NCBI RefSeq assembly: GCF_009017415.1
Contig: NC_092409.1
Coordinates: 5,394,001-5,458,000, forward strand
DNA from: Aspergillus flavus
Taxonomy: Eukaryota > Ascomycota > Eurotiomycetes > Eurotiales > Aspergillaceae
Direction of reading: 5' to 3'
Length of the DNA: 64,000 nucleotides
Made by a program: the position numbers and the translations under genes. Below are positions 1 through 12,242 of this stretch, piece by piece. The number at the start of each line of letters is the position of its first letter. Within the stretch, counting starts at the first letter, position 1. Under the pieces are notes generated by a model that searched no databases, had not been told where the DNA came from, and saw only the letters and a program-made list of their open reading frames with translations.

Positions 1-525
1 ATGCGGCTGCGGAAGATCTCCGGAAGGATTCAGAGCATCGCGGAGATCAAGCACGAATGCGATGCCTTGGCACACCGTGGAGCGCAGCGTGTGGCCGTGG
101 GAGGCCTCGGTATTCTCGGCATGTGGTGGTACCTTGTGTACAAACTGACGTTCGAGACGGACCTGGGCTGGGACACGATGGAACCGGTGACGTATCTGGT
201 CAGTTTGTCAACTCTGATGGGGGGCTACTTATGGTTCCTCTACCACAACCGGGAAATATCCTATAAGTCAGCGCTCGACTTTACGATTAACGCGCGGCAG
301 AAGAAGCTGTATGAGAGGAAGGGGGTGGACCTCCATGAGTGGGAGTCACTGATCGATGAAGGGAATTTATTGCGAAGAGAGATCAAAACTATTGCAGCAG
401 AATACGACGTTGTGTGGGATGAAAAGAAAGACGAGCGAGATGAACGCGTGACGGAAGCTTTAAGAAAGGAGCGAAACCAAAAGAACGGCTCGAGTCGGAC
501 GAAAGAAAACGAGGACGATGATTAA
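1..525 (+). CDS. Mitochondrial calcium uniporter, C-terminal part (5' end outside window)
   Basis: This is the pore-forming part of a fungal MCU homologue, which carries Ca2+ across the inner mitochondrial membrane. It has a coiled-coil-like helix at residues 1-28, a first membrane segment at about 31-50, the pore signature WDTMEPVTY at residues 57-65 (the family's DIME-type motif, with acidic D58 and E61), a second membrane segment at about 62-82, and a charged matrix tail rich in K/E/D. Uniporters also have an N-terminal targeting sequence and domain, which are missing here. The ATG at position 1 is therefore probably an internal methionine and the gene begins upstream of the window. The stop is at 523-525. 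The next gene is convergent and ends only about 50 bp away. Confidence 0.9.
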   Translation: MRLRKISGRIQSIAEIKHECDALAHRGAQRVAVGGLGILGMWWYLVYKLTFETDLGWDTMEPVTYLVSLSTLMGGYLWFLYHNREISYKSALDFTINARQKKLYERKGVDLHEWESLIDEGNLLRREIKTIAAEYDVVWDEKKDERDERVTEALRKERNQKNGSSRTKENEDDD

Positions 526-575
526 GGGTTGTGTTACATGCATGCCAGAACTTTCCTACCCTCCGTACTCCTTGT

Positions 576-1204
576 CTACCCATTTCGCACCGGATCATAA
601 TACTTCTTCGGCGGCGCATCTTCTTCCTGTTTCTTCGTCTTCGAGCTTTGGCCTGCAAATCGTTAATATATCAAGCACAATATCCAGACACCAATCTCAC
701 ACACCTTGATCGTCCCCCTTTCGCCGATTGCGATTATTCCGAACATCCCTCGACCGGAACACACTGTACAGCAACCACCCCGACACCCAATTCGGACCGT
801 ACTCACCGGCCGTAGCGCCGCGAGTGAAGAAAGGACGAGTCAAGGGTCCAGCATTCTGCGCGATCTCAATGATCCCCCACCGTTGGCGCTCGGGACGGAT
901 ATGATGCCAGAAGAAGGGGGGCCGGGTAGACGGGTCGTTCGCTACGCTATCGAGGAGATGCGAGGTATCTTCGTTAAGACGATTGTAAACGATGATCGCT
1001 TCATCCTGTTCCTGTCAGTCATCCATTGTACCATACAGCATTCAATAGATGTAGATGTAAATATGACATTCCATAGACAGAACATACCCTCATAGCCCTG
1101 TAAATCTGCTCATGCTGGGGATCCTGCGAATCCAAGGCCAGAGCCTGCATAAACTCCTCCTTCGAGGCACGAGGTCCGACAGGAGCCATGACACTTTCAC
1201 TCAT
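576..1204 (-). CDS. Small conserved-looking protein of unknown function, three exons
   Basis: Assembled from three exons on the minus strand: 1088-1204, 807-1011 and 576-652. These give 399 nt, a 132-residue protein and a stop. Both introns have good signals (GTATGT...GACAG and GTGAGT...TGCAG), and all three exons join in one open frame. The start MSESVMAP is at 1204; the Met at 1189 is an alternative. The protein has no signal peptide or membrane segment. It is acidic and helical at the N-terminus, has a Pro/Phe/Trp/Arg-rich centre (around PPFFWHH), and ends in a Lys/Glu/Pro tail. I do not recognise the family. The even amino-acid composition and clean splicing argue that it is real. It converges on the uniporter gene. 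Confidence 0.78.
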
Positions 1205-4200
1205 CCCAGTAATAGCTAACAACCAAACAATGGAAGAGTAAACCAAGAACCCCAATCACCATTCACAGTATAATCAAACCCAACCGAGCATAAACAAATC
1301 AATTGAAGAACTCACAACCCAAACCAACAACCAAGAACAAGAACAAGAACAAGTCAAGACACCCAACATTCCCAAAAGACCCACGCCCTTCTTAAACCCT
1401 CGGAAACCCCCCAAGAACACAAAGTACGTACATATGTACGTATGTACCTCCGTACATCCCATACATTCCACCCTAGTCAGCACCTACTCCCTACACTACC
1501 TACCTACCTACATACACTAGGCTAGGTACTGGACCTTTACCCAGACTGGGCTTAGAAAAAGCAAAAAAAAATCAGACATGTCGAAATCCTAGCTCGAGGT
1601 CGCACAACAACCCTGCCCTCGACTTGATAGTCGACATTGTATGGTATGGATTTGTATGATGTGTGTATTTTGTATTTTGTATTTGGATGTGGATGTGTGT
1701 GTGTCTGGCCCTGTGAGCAAGTATGTACATTACCTAGCATTTACTTACTAGGACTTGGGTCCTCGGGACGGAACGGGTGTTTGGACAGGGGTGTTCGGTT
1801 GGGTTTGTATGAATATCCTGTTGGTTGGTTTTGACTGTATTTCCTGGGGTTATGTATGGGTTTGGGTAAGTTATTTCTGTTGTAGATACTTGTCCTTGTC
1901 GTAAATTTTGTGACATGAGTACTTGAGTACTTGTGTAGGGAATCGAATCCCGAGAGTATTCAAGCGAATTGAACGTACATCCATCCTTCAAGTTGCCCGG
2001 ACAGACTAGACTAGACTAGACTAGCTACACATGTACGTACCCGGTTTATTCTGTACATACATACATAACCTACCATGTATGAAATAAGTACGTTCAACAA
2101 TTGTCAAGATACCGACAGTACTAGTTATGACATGCATGGGGAGTGGTTAACCACATATATATGTACATAAGTAACCTCTGGTTTGTGTCATGGGTATTTG
2201 TGTCTAGTTTAGTCTAGTCTAGGTTAGAACTGAATAGTCCGATCTACTCCGTACTATAGACCAGAATATCTAACATAGGATTGAATAGGATAGGATAGGT
2301 AAGTAGTGACAGTGAACAAGTATGTACAAGCCTCGACCCTCGACGAAGCTCACAGGTAGTCTATTGTCCGGGTCACAAGAGAAGAGGCTAGGTTGGGTTA
2401 GTTAGCTAATTATTGAATTACCCCTGGTATGATAATCCTTGTCTGGGGTGAAACGCAAATGACATCAAACGGAGCGTACCTGGTCTAGTCGACTACTTTT
2501 GAGTCAAGGAGGGTCAAACGGGGCTGTTTGATGGTCTGTAGTCGTGCATATGTGGGGTATGTCTTTTCTTTTCTTTTTTCTTTCAATGACAGTACATACA
2601 ATGTTCTCTCTCTGTCTCTCTCTTGTTGATGTGAAGTTGTATAGTATATCCTATCCATATCCATAAGTATACATACATACATTCCACCACCAAAGGAAAG
2701 AAAAGGAAAGAGAATCAGGAACCCAAGAATCTCCCGCAGCCGTGTAACCAGCCCAATAAATTCCAAGTTATCCCGCACAGACACACTCGACAAGTACCCA
2801 TAAAAACAACGAGGTACGAAAAGTTACTTCTGTATACCCACCCACCTTAAGACCAAAAAATCCATACCTACCATCCAAGTCACACAGACAAACAAACAAA
2901 GTAGCATCCACACATGGGCCTGCACAATTCTCGTTCGGAGTCTCGGTGTTCCCATCTGGAGTCAAGTTCTTCAGGGCACTCGCCGTGTTTGATGTGACAT
3001 TCCGGGGTTCTGTTTATACAGAGATTTGGAATATGGATGGGTGGTACGGTGCTTCGATGATGGGATGTTACACTGGCTTTGAGAATGGAGGGTTTTACTC
3101 GAAGGGGGATGGGTGTAGATGAAAAGGAACGGGTACTGGACCGGATTGTTGGTTTTAGGACCTTTTTAGGCGGTTGGGTGTCGAAGGTGATTGTCTCAGT
3201 TTACAAACAGAGTAAAAGGTCAAACAAAACAAAAAGTAAAAAGGAGCGAGAGAGAAGAAAGAAAGGTGATTCATCCAGTTCACAATAATGTATCCGAAGT
3301 AAGTCCCGGTCCCGCGCGATGGTTACTTCGCATCCCTGCGTTGGATATCATTCTTCACTTACCATGTTGCACGCATCGTATAGTGGCTATAATGGGTAGA
3401 CAAGTTGTGTGATAGTACGCAATTCAACAAGTATTGAGAAGGAAGACACCGGGGTTGCAGGATGAACCCGACACCTTATATAGAATATATTCAGTCCATG
3501 ACGATTACTTCGGAAACTAGATGCGACTACAGACTCAGGAAGACACTCCGCGATAGTTTCCCCGGAAATTGCAACAGACCGAACGTCTCGCCGGACATTG
3601 ATACCTGGTTTGTAGATGGAAGCACAAGACAAACGGAGTAGATCAAGACATGAAAGTCTTATCGACTCTTCCTCAATAGGGTAAATGCGTTGTCCTGACA
3701 AGACAATTGCGTTTGCGCGGTTGGTTCGATGGCGACGTGGGGTTGATGATGCTGTCAGAGAAGTCAGACTTCATTCAGGAGGGAATGACCGTCGGATCAT
3801 AAATGACAAAGAGATCTGGTGTCACTAGCGATGTCCACCAGAAAGAAAAACTGCCGACTCGTCGTACCTCTTTCCATACAACATGTCGGGCATGACATCT
3901 GCAGCCGGCCTTGTCCTGGGCATCGGTCACACCCCTAATACACGCCCACTTACACAGAATAGAGAAAAAAGAATAAGAAAGAAAGAATCTACCATCCACA
4001 TGTGGTGTCAAGGGAATTTGTCTCCACGGGACTCGACGCTCTGGCCCTGTCCCCGTGTGTTCGATAAAAAAAAATGGTTGGACAAAAGGGCAACAGAAAT
4101 CTCCCCTATTTTATGAACAAGCCTCTAGACTAGAGCTGGAAATAACGACAAGAAAACCTCGGAAAAGGCCGGGCAAGGAAAAATAAGAAAACATATCATC

Positions 4201-4455
4201 TACCTCATGTGTCGTCAAAGTATCCTTGATTCATACGGGATTAAGGAGAGCAAGCATTGGACGAAAACAACCCGAGGGTATGATCAGACGCGCTTCTGGA
4301 ATTAAAAAAAAGAAAAAATTCCGTTGTTTTCTCTTTCCGTTATGGTATCGAATGCAGTTTTGATGTGAAAAAGGTGTGTCGTCACATCACGTGGTATATA
4401 CCAGTCAATCATCATCCTCACACTTTCAACTTCTTTTCAGCTTTGCTTCGGAGGA
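1205..4455. other. Intergenic stretch, no gene recognised
   Basis: This lies between the 5' end of the 132-residue gene and the 3' end of ypdA. It contains many short CTAG, CATA and TACC reiterations, a (AGACT)4 run at 2003-2024, and one TACTCCGTA 9-mer at 2245. The short open frames found here are rich in low-complexity residues and none resembles a protein family I know. Confidence 0.6.
2003..2024. repeat. (AGACT)n microsatellite
   Basis: Four tandem copies of the 5-mer AGACT, followed by further CTAG-containing sequence. It lies in non-coding DNA. Confidence 0.85.
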
Positions 4456-5071
4456 CTACTTGTCGACGTTCTTCTCGCTGTCGTTTTCGACGCCGAAAAA
4501 TTTGCGGAGGGATTTCTCTACTACTTTGTAATCCGCCTGGCACGTCGCCAGGCTCTCGTCAATCTTCTTCAGAGAGTCCTCTTCCGTTATGGGGTTGGTA
4601 CCCGTCTTATCCTTCCCGGCACCGTAGTTCTGGATCTCCTCACATGCATCCTTGACCTTAGTCAGTCCCAGAGTAGCTGACGAGCCTTTCAAGAAATGTC
4701 CCAGTGAAGACAGCTCTTTGAGGTCTTTCTTCTCTCTGCAAGTGCAGTTTGATCAGTCCTGGATTCCATCGGCTGCGAATTTGGGGTACATACAGAGCTT
4801 TTTCCATCTTCTTAAAGGTGCCCTCAGCTTGTTCAAAGAAGCCAACGACAATTCCCATGCTGAAGTCCCTATCATCGGGGTCGTCGTCCATCTCCAGGAT
4901 CTGGTCAAATGTGGCCTTGTCGATGTGTTCTTTCATGTCGTCAAGCGTAGCAGGACCCTCGGTCTTGGGCTACTCGAGGTCAGCACTATTATCCAACGGT
5001 CCCAAAGCGGACGGTACGGCACGTACAGGTGTCTGCACAGTCTGAGTCTTGGTGGTAGTAGTGGGCGCCAT
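4456..5071 (-). CDS. ypdA: Histidine-containing phosphotransfer protein Ypd1/YpdA
   Basis: Phosphorelay intermediate that passes phosphate from hybrid histidine kinases to the Ssk1 and Skn7 response regulators (osmotic and oxidative stress). Exons are 5027-5071, 4794-4969 and 4456-4735, giving 501 nt and 166 residues. An in-frame TAG after exon 1 is not a lesion: it is the acceptor of a 57-nt intron with donor GTACGT and branch CTGAC. The Hpt signature GHFLKGSSATLG spans about residues 86-97, with His87 as the phosphorylated residue. The rest is predicted to form the usual four-helix bundle, and the C-terminal part carries the acidic and basic loop typical of fungal Ypd1. The length is typical of the family. 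Its 5' side faces a 4.8 kb gene-free stretch. Confidence 0.92.
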
Positions 5072-7314
5072 GTTGGATATAATAAGGTTAAGTTCTGTTG
5101 TTCCACACGCTTCGTCTGAGCTTGCAACCCGAACAGCTAGTTTCTGGCGAATCTGTCTAACACCGGTGCTGATGGCGTCAAGTTACCCGGTTAATAAGTC
5201 CGGTTCCAGAATTTAACAAGCACACGAGTACTGAAATTACACAGAGCGATCTGTTTGTCCAAATCGGTGTCAGTTGACAATCCACGAAACCAATGCTAGT
5301 GTTATGGCAACTGGACTCCATGACTGATAGTGCCCTACGCAATAGGGACATTACGTGGGAGGGAAGCACGGGGAGGAGGAACGTCACAGGGACCACTGAT
5401 TTACAGAGGTAACAAGGGGGAGGGGGGTTGAACAACACTTGAGATGATTCACCTCTGGGTATGAACTGGTTGTGTGTTTAGGCAAGGGCAAATCTCCAGA
5501 GGGCGGGGAAGGATAGGGGAGTTGATGTGGAGGGGGGATGAGGTACTAAGACGAAAAGGATAGGATGAAGGATCTAGGTTTGTACCAACGTACTTTGCAA
5601 GCAAGTAAAGCAGGTTGGAAGGGGTTCAGACAAAAGGGATAGAAAGATTCAAATGGTAAAAATGAACAACAATGTGGGAGAAAGCCGAGTCAATATCAAG
5701 CAGCCACAGCGCGGAAGTGGATGGAGGAAGGGTCCACATGGAACAGGAGTAGAGGAACAGTTGTCTGGATCAGGAGGGACAAGGAGGGGTAGTCATCAGC
5801 AGAACTAAAACAAAAAAAAAAAAGGGGATCTTCCTACCTCGAACACACTGCAATGGAACGGCGTTGGGTATAATGCAAGCAAGAATCAACCAGAAAAATA
5901 AAAGAAAATAGGGCGAAACAAGGCTGACACCGGAAAATATACGGGTATTAATTATCAAACTGTGTTGCGAAGATATGTGGCTGAAATTTAGCCCAGCAAG
6001 TTGGTAGACAAGAACAAACTGGAGGATGGAGGAAAGAAGAGGATCAAAAAATTATAACAAAGACGTTGAGAATATGACGGAAGCTCGGTGTGTGTGTGTT
6101 TGTGTGAAGGAGTTTCCCCTTCTGTTCCTGCGAAGGAATTTTTGATTTATTTGATTTTATTTTTCTTCTTTTCCTTTTCTGCTTTTGGTTGCGCTGGGAA
6201 TAAAAGGGAAGAAAAATAAAAATAAAAAAAGGAACCAAAAAAAAAGTGGAGGGGAAGAAAAAGGCAAGGAGGGGAACCAAAAGTGGGTGTGGGTTAAGAA
6301 AAGGTCACGGTTCGTAAGACCGATAGAGATCGATAATTGACCTCTGTCATTAAATGGGAACAGCAAAATAGTGGTTCCCTCCAATGTCAACACTTTCAAT
6401 GGTGGATTGGGAAGATAATATTTAGGAAATTACCCGACAAAGCAAAAGCAACTCAAGGTTCAGGATAAGAAGAACGTACGGAGTAAGGATTCAATAGATC
6501 GGCTAACCTTATGGGACGAACCGAGAGGGGGTTTGAAATTGACAAGAAACCCTCAATGATATGATCACAATGACAGATACCAGTCTGAACAAGAGGCGGT
6601 CAACTTCATTGGACACCGGTCAAGTAGATTGCAGTAGTCGGGATGTTGAGCAATTATAGCCGCCGAGATGCAGCGATGGGGGCCTTGGGTTTGGAAAGCG
6701 CGCAGAGCGGCGGTTGGTGGGGAATGAGCATCGATAGAAATTAATGGTGATCAATCACAGAGGAGAAAGAAGTGCGGGACTCCAGAACGAAAATGAGAGG
6801 AAGAAAAGAGAAAACAGTGAAAGGTGGTTATTATTAGTTAAATTGGCTTGAACTTGACTCAACGGCAAGATTTGATGGTGGGATATAAATTCGGCTGGCA
6901 CTGGCGTCATTCTTTCTTTTCCGGTCGACTTTAGTATTTGGGAATTCGCCATCACGGCCATTCTTCTACAATCCCAAAGAAACGAGGAATGTTCTTCTGT
7001 GGTGGAAGTTATCTACTGACCAGCCCTATGTCCTATCTCTCTTTTTCTTCTCATTTTCTCTTCTTCTGGGTTAATATCCATTAGCAGGTCAACCGTCAAA
7101 CATCCCACTCGGTCCAAATGGACTGATTGGTTTTAGTGTGTGGGGAATCTGAGAAAAGTCAGACATGCAAGCCCAGCTTTTTTCCAGCCTCAATTTATCC
7201 AATCTTTTCCCTCGGTGATGTTTGTGATCTGTAAAATCCTATCAGACGGATCACGGTCATGCCCAATACCACATGAGTGATCAGATCACCGAGTGGTGGG
7301 AGGAGGTTATTTGA

Positions 7315-7330
7315 GTGTGTGTGTGTGTGT
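7315..7330. repeat. (GT)8 dinucleotide repeat
   Basis: Eight uninterrupted GT units in the ypdA-PHS1 intergenic region. Confidence 0.9.
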
Positions 7331-7648
7331 CTTTCGGGGAATGCGGTCGAATCCATCTTCCCTATTGGGAAGGACGCCAGCATCTCCACTCTTTCACCAA
7401 ATGCACGCTGAAATCATAGGACCACAACTGACGTAGTGGTGGGAAATCCTATCAACTAACCGTAAAATGTCGATCCCATGGTCAGCGACTGCTCGTCTGA
7501 CTAATAAACCCCTTTTACATCATTTCCAGCCCCAAAGAACCATAGATGCTACAAGATTGGTGGTGCACGTGGGAAGTTACTTCTTTCTGGATGATGTCTA
7601 TCGTTGGGCTCCATGTCCGAGAATGAGCGTGACGAAGAATGCAAGTAG

Positions 7649-7710
7649 AAGGAAAAAAGGGAAAAAAAAAGAAGAAGAAGAAGAGAAAAAAGAAAAAAAA
7701 GAAAAAAAGA
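7649..7710 (+). repeat. Purine tract (A/G only)
   Basis: An almost pure A/G stretch made of GAAGAAG and GAAAAAA units. It is low-complexity and makes a spurious Lys/Glu-rich open frame. Confidence 0.85.
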
Positions 7711-9835
7711 ACATAATTCATTCCGTCATCGCAAAATACTGCCAATCCTCGGAATCTTATTCAGATCACGATCATCGCTTAGACAAAATAGCGCAGACCA
7801 GCCACCAGAAAAGTAGCATCAAACATTTTCTTTTGTTTTTTTACCAAACCTGGTTGACGTCTAACTCCTTCTGCATAAGAGGTTCTGGGCCCTCAGGGAC
7901 CATCCAATTTTAGCTTGGACAGGAAAGGAATGTACCGTGCTCCTGGTAGGTTTATTCGGGGGTTAAAAAAAGGAATGAGGTAACCCTTCAGTCGCAATGT
8001 GTCATACTGCGGGGTGTCATGAGCTAAGACAATAAAGGAGAATCCGATAAGAATGGATTTATGGCATGACGCAGAAGGGTAATGATCCTTTTCTGCTGTG
8101 ACTAGAATATCAGTCACAATCCCCTCCTCTCCTTGGATTCTGGTTTGGTGGAAGAAATCTTTTTCCTAACCACTTGGGTTTCCGCTCGAGTTCTTATACA
8201 AAATCCCAAGTCCGTGGGGACTATGAGCGCATATCCATGAACCCGAGGAGGTCTATTGGGTCTAGTTCCCCAGCCTACCTATCAGAGCCATGCACTTAAA
8301 AAATGACATCAGCGTGGGGCCACAATGCCGCCAATCCGTGGCCGCCGCTGACGTTGGCGGGGCACTGCCAAGATGTCTAAAGCTTGGGCCGCCTTCCAGA
8401 CACTTCGGTGCGGTACAGGGGGTTACCGAGTCCCGTACTCCGTCCTCCGTATAGTACTAGTACGATATCATCTATGCTTAATATCTTGTACTAAGTCATC
8501 ATGTAAGCCAATTCGGGTTGTTTGTCAATCTCCGGAGCCTTTCGGCCTACTATCCTCCTCTTATAGGTGAAAATATGAGCAAGTGCAGCAGTTCTGGACG
8601 ACAGGAAAGACCACGATAACCCAACCATCCGATGGTTTTCGTTCGGCCGATTCTCGCTGAACTTTCCTGACTATCACCACCCGATGAGGAAATCTGTCTG
8701 GTACTGGTACGCTTCTCGAACGAAAGGGTGGGTCATCAACGGCCAGGGGTAATGGCATTCAACCGTGTGCATCGCTGGCCTAAAATTTAGGCCTTTAACA
8801 GTTTCCAAGGGTTGATACAAGACTATCGGATAAGTTTGTTTTCTGTTCCACTCAAGTGTACCGTGTTGCGTGTGATCAATACGGAGTATGCAGCGGCACA
8901 TCCTATGACATCAGCTTGCATGCTTCTTACTGTACCTACCCTCTGAATCGTTTGTCCACACCTCCGTGAACGTCGCAAAGACCGGTGCTTTGGTGCAGCA
9001 TTGTACTATCGACGTGAGATGTTCTAGACGGGACTGTGCTGACTACTAGTACATTGTTATTGCTCCTCCCTTTTCTTTTTCTTCATTGTTCTTCTCGAAC
9101 AGCTGATATACGAGAATAAGCTGATTTCAGCGAGCGTGATCAACACACGTGACGCGAGAGTATCTGATTTGGCAGCCTTACAAGATACGGAGATACCCAC
9201 TACAACTATTTCTCTCTTACTATCCTACCATTAGTCCAACGTCATGAGAAGATAAACATCCGCCATCCGCAAGCTTAGACGGCGTTTAAGCAGCCACATG
9301 CGCATCAGATACGGAGAGGAAACTTCTAGGTTTCTCGATAAGATAAGCGATTCGTTGCGATGGATGGCTTTACCTCCACCCGAAATGTACACTACTTGAA
9401 CATGCGATAAAATGATACACCAATTTTGAATACGTCCCTGCTCTATGCTGTTTCACTGGAACTGATTTCCAGCTTTGTCCTTCCATCTAAGCATACACAT
9501 GATTGACATTAGCAAAATCCCAACAGTTTTCAATATGTTGATAACTGTTTGGAGCCTCGGCATCTCAACGTGTATTACATAAGCCATATCCCCATCTCAT
9601 TTTCTTCCCCCTTGTCCAGCTGTCGACCAGTTCGGTATCAATTGCTTCACCGTATCGCTCTGGGGGCATTCTCAGCCGTTACTGCTACTAACTCAAACCC
9701 ATAACTCAATCGTGTCATATAGCACACGGGACAATCCACCGTCAGCAGCAGGAAGCCCAGATAAAGCACTCAACAGCTGCCATCCAAATACGACTCCAGA
9801 AAAAAAGAGCAACAGCAGCACAGCAAAGATCGAAG

Positions 9836-10650
9836 ATGTCTTCCAAACCCGCTTCTCCTCGGGGCCCCAAAGGCCTCACAAAGCTGTATCTCCTAGGCTA
9901 CAACGCTGCCAGCTTAACCCTCTGGGCAACCTGCACCCTCCGCGGCTTCTACCTCCTCACAACCAACACCCCAGAGAACATTCCCGCCATCTTCAACGAC
10001 ATCTTCTGGCCTCTCCTGGCAACAACCCAAACTCTGGCCGTCCTGGAGATCTTCCATAGCTTGCTCGGCATCGTGCGCGCCCCCGTCACCACGACCGCGA
10101 TGCAGGTCGCGAGCCGACTGCTTCTCATCTGGGGTGTGATGTTCCTGTTCCACGAACAAGGTGACGGCACAGGTATCGTGGGAGCTCCCACGGAGACGGT
10201 TAAGGTGGGCGATTATGCATTCCTGGGTTGCTTGAGCGCCTGGGGCGTGACCGAGTGTATTCGGTATGGGTTCTTTGCCTTGCAGGTTATGGGCGCGGGT
10301 GTGCCCGGGTGGTTGACTTGGTTGAGGTATGTTTTGCCCTTGCTTATTGGTCTTGTTTGGAGGAGCATTTGCTGACGGGTGAGGTTTAGATACAACACTT
10401 TCTATGTGCTTTATCCTCTTGGTATCACCAGTGAGTGCGTCATGGTCGTCAAGGCCCTGGAGCCGGCTGCCGAGTTTAACCCTTTGTACCGGTGGTTCTT
10501 GATTGTCGTTCTGGGTATCTATGTGCCTGGTAGGTTTACGCTTTGCTTCCGAGATTTATGCCCTGTGCTGATTATCTGTTAGGTTCTTACATCTTGTACA
10601 CGCATATGATTGCCCAGAGGAAGAAGGTGCTCAAGAAGAGGGCGGAGTAG
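9836..10650 (+). CDS. Very-long-chain (3R)-3-hydroxyacyl-CoA dehydratase (PHS1/HACD family)
   Basis: Third step of very-long-chain fatty acid elongation in the endoplasmic reticulum: removal of water from 3-hydroxyacyl-CoA. Exons are 9836-10326, 10390-10529 and 10583-10650, giving 699 nt and 232 residues. Several hydrophobic segments fit a multi-pass membrane protein. The active-site region is YPLGITSE, with the Tyr and the Glu seven residues apart as in yeast Phs1. The C-terminus (QRKKVLKKRAE) is lysine-rich, like an ER-retention tail. The length is close to the usual 210-240 residues. The start is the first ATG of the conserved frame. It converges on the Irc6-like gene, with stops about 175 bp apart. 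Confidence 0.93.
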
Positions 10651-10825
10651 AGTCATCCATGGATGACTGCTGCTATGAAGTCGGTGTTGGTATGACAAAA
10701 GAGATGGCTTGGTGTAGATGGTTCGATTATGCTACAAAAGACGCATCGGTAATGATATACTGCTGGCTATGTACTCGTCATTTCATAACGCGTAACAAGT
10801 AGAACCTTAACTACTAGTAGTTGCA

Positions 10826-12242
10826 CTATAACTCCATCATGATATCTCGTACAGCTTTCGCCGCAAATCGTTTCCGTTCGCTCTCTGGCAACTCATCACT
10901 CATATCTAACCCGCATAAGCACCTTGGAAAAACAGGGGAGAAAAAAGGACATACCTTTAATAGCTTTCATCCTCAGCATCAACGCCTCCATCGACTCAAC
11001 CTTGATTTCATCATCGCCGTCAATCCCACCTAAATCGTCACCTCCATTCTCTATCGCAAACCGCAGCCCAACCATCTCCCGTTCCAGCTCGTTCACCTCC
11101 AAATCAAACCCATCCTCAAGCAAATGCCCCTCAAGCTCATCCTCGACATCGTCCACACCACCCGACTCCTCAGAAGGCGTCGAAGCCCAGTCATGCGTCT
11201 CCAGAATCTCCCTCACCCTTCGCATACCCTGATACTCTGTTTCATGTCAGCATACATTCAAATACACCTTCACACAACATCCAACACCTAAACCAGAACC
11301 AACCAACCAAACAAAGATAGAAAAGAAAAAGGAAGGAAGTATACCCCCAAAGCGATCCCTCTCCTCACTCAGCCCAACCTCCCTAGGATCCCAATTAACA
11401 ACCTCGAACCCCACCAACCCAAGATCAAACAATTTATCCTCCCACCAGGGGACAGAAAACACCTCTTCCTCCCCCAAGTCATTGACCTCATCCGGATCCC
11501 CAGAAATAGTACTAACACCAACACCCGACTCCCTCCCCCTACCCACCAAAACAACCAACCCAAGAACATCACCCAATCCCCCTCTCTCCTCATCCATAAC
11601 GCCCTTAACAAAGCCCACAGCTTCCAGGAACGTCTTCAGACCCTTCCACTCCGGTCTTTCTTCCATGTCTTGTTCTGTAGATGGAGCTGTAGAGGTAGAG
11701 GTAGATGTAGACGGAGACAAGAGATCCAAATTCCGCAAACAAATAACCACACCCCCAATAGCATCTCTAACGACCTTGGCTTCTGGGCCTGAGAATTCTT
11801 TCTGCCATGTTTTTGGTGTGAGGAGGTTTCCTTCTCCTTGTCCTTCTTTATCTTCGGGGTTTAACCCCGATCGTTCATGTTGTGTATCTATATCCACATT
11901 CGCATTCACATCCCCAGGGGAATTGTCCAAAGGAATCTCATCAACCCAAATCGGCACCTCAGCTTTATAATACCTATTCTCGAGTTTAAGCGGGGGATGT
12001 GTCGTGTAGCCTGCGAATGTAGTCGTCGTTGTTGTCGTTGTCGTATCGCCCTTAGAATCTGTATCTGGCTTTTGGTCGATTGTCGAGGTCGGGGGATCGA
12101 CAACAGGTGTCCCGGTTAAGGAGTGGAGGAATGGGGGGATTGTGGTGTGGGAGTGTTGCGAGGGGGTTAGGATGAGGAGGCGGCGGGGGTTGGGAATTAT
12201 GGTTGGATCTTGTTTTCGTGGGTGTGGGCTTGGTTCGGGCAT
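10826..12242 (-). CDS. Irc6 / alpha- and gamma-adaptin-binding protein p34-like
   Basis: Member of the Irc6/AAGAB (p34) family, small-GTPase-like cofactors of clathrin adaptor complexes. Exons are 11345-12242, 10955-11236 and 10826-10905, giving 1260 nt and 419 residues. The N-terminal part has a strand-rich GTPase-like fold (RRLLILTPSQ near residue 20, WVDEIPLD near 100, then EAKVVRDAIGGVVICLRNLDLL). The centre has Ser/Thr repeats, and the C-terminal exon ends in SERKRFAAKAVRDIMMEL, the helical tail of the fungal Irc6 family. Runs of Thr and of (ST)n, and short Asp/Asn repeats, lie in the middle. Family assignment is from recognised motifs; the function is inferred from yeast and human relatives. 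Confidence 0.8.

Larger units (their letters stand above)
5072..9835. other. Large divergent intergenic region between ypdA and PHS1
   Basis: 4.8 kb without a gene I can support. It holds long purine or pyrimidine tracts (6140-6260 and 7649-7710), a (GT)8 run at 7315-7330, and TACGGAGTA 9-mers at 6477 and 8880. Open frames here are lysine-, phenylalanine- or serine-rich readings of simple sequence. A non-coding transcript or long upstream control region is possible but cannot be shown from sequence alone. Confidence 0.55.

Noticed and set aside
1938..1951. GGGAATCGAATCCC resembling a tRNA T-arm
   Set aside because: It is a short palindrome with a six-base loop. No acceptor, D or anticodon arms can be built around it.
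4970..5026. In-frame TAG after the first 21 or so codons of ypdA, suggesting a pseudogene
   Set aside because: It is the acceptor of a 57-nt intron with a GTACGT donor and CTGAC branch site. Splicing restores a full 166-residue protein.
4652..5119. 155-codon plus-strand frame opposite ypdA
   Set aside because: It is antisense to ypdA exons and introns, which have an intact Hpt signature.
7467..7913. 148-codon plus-strand frame
   Set aside because: Its core is the lysine/glutamate reading of the purine tract at 7649-7710, and the rest has no resemblance to a protein family.
9712..10059. 115-codon frame overlapping the start of PHS1
   Set aside because: Out-of-frame reading over the leader and first exon of a well-supported gene.
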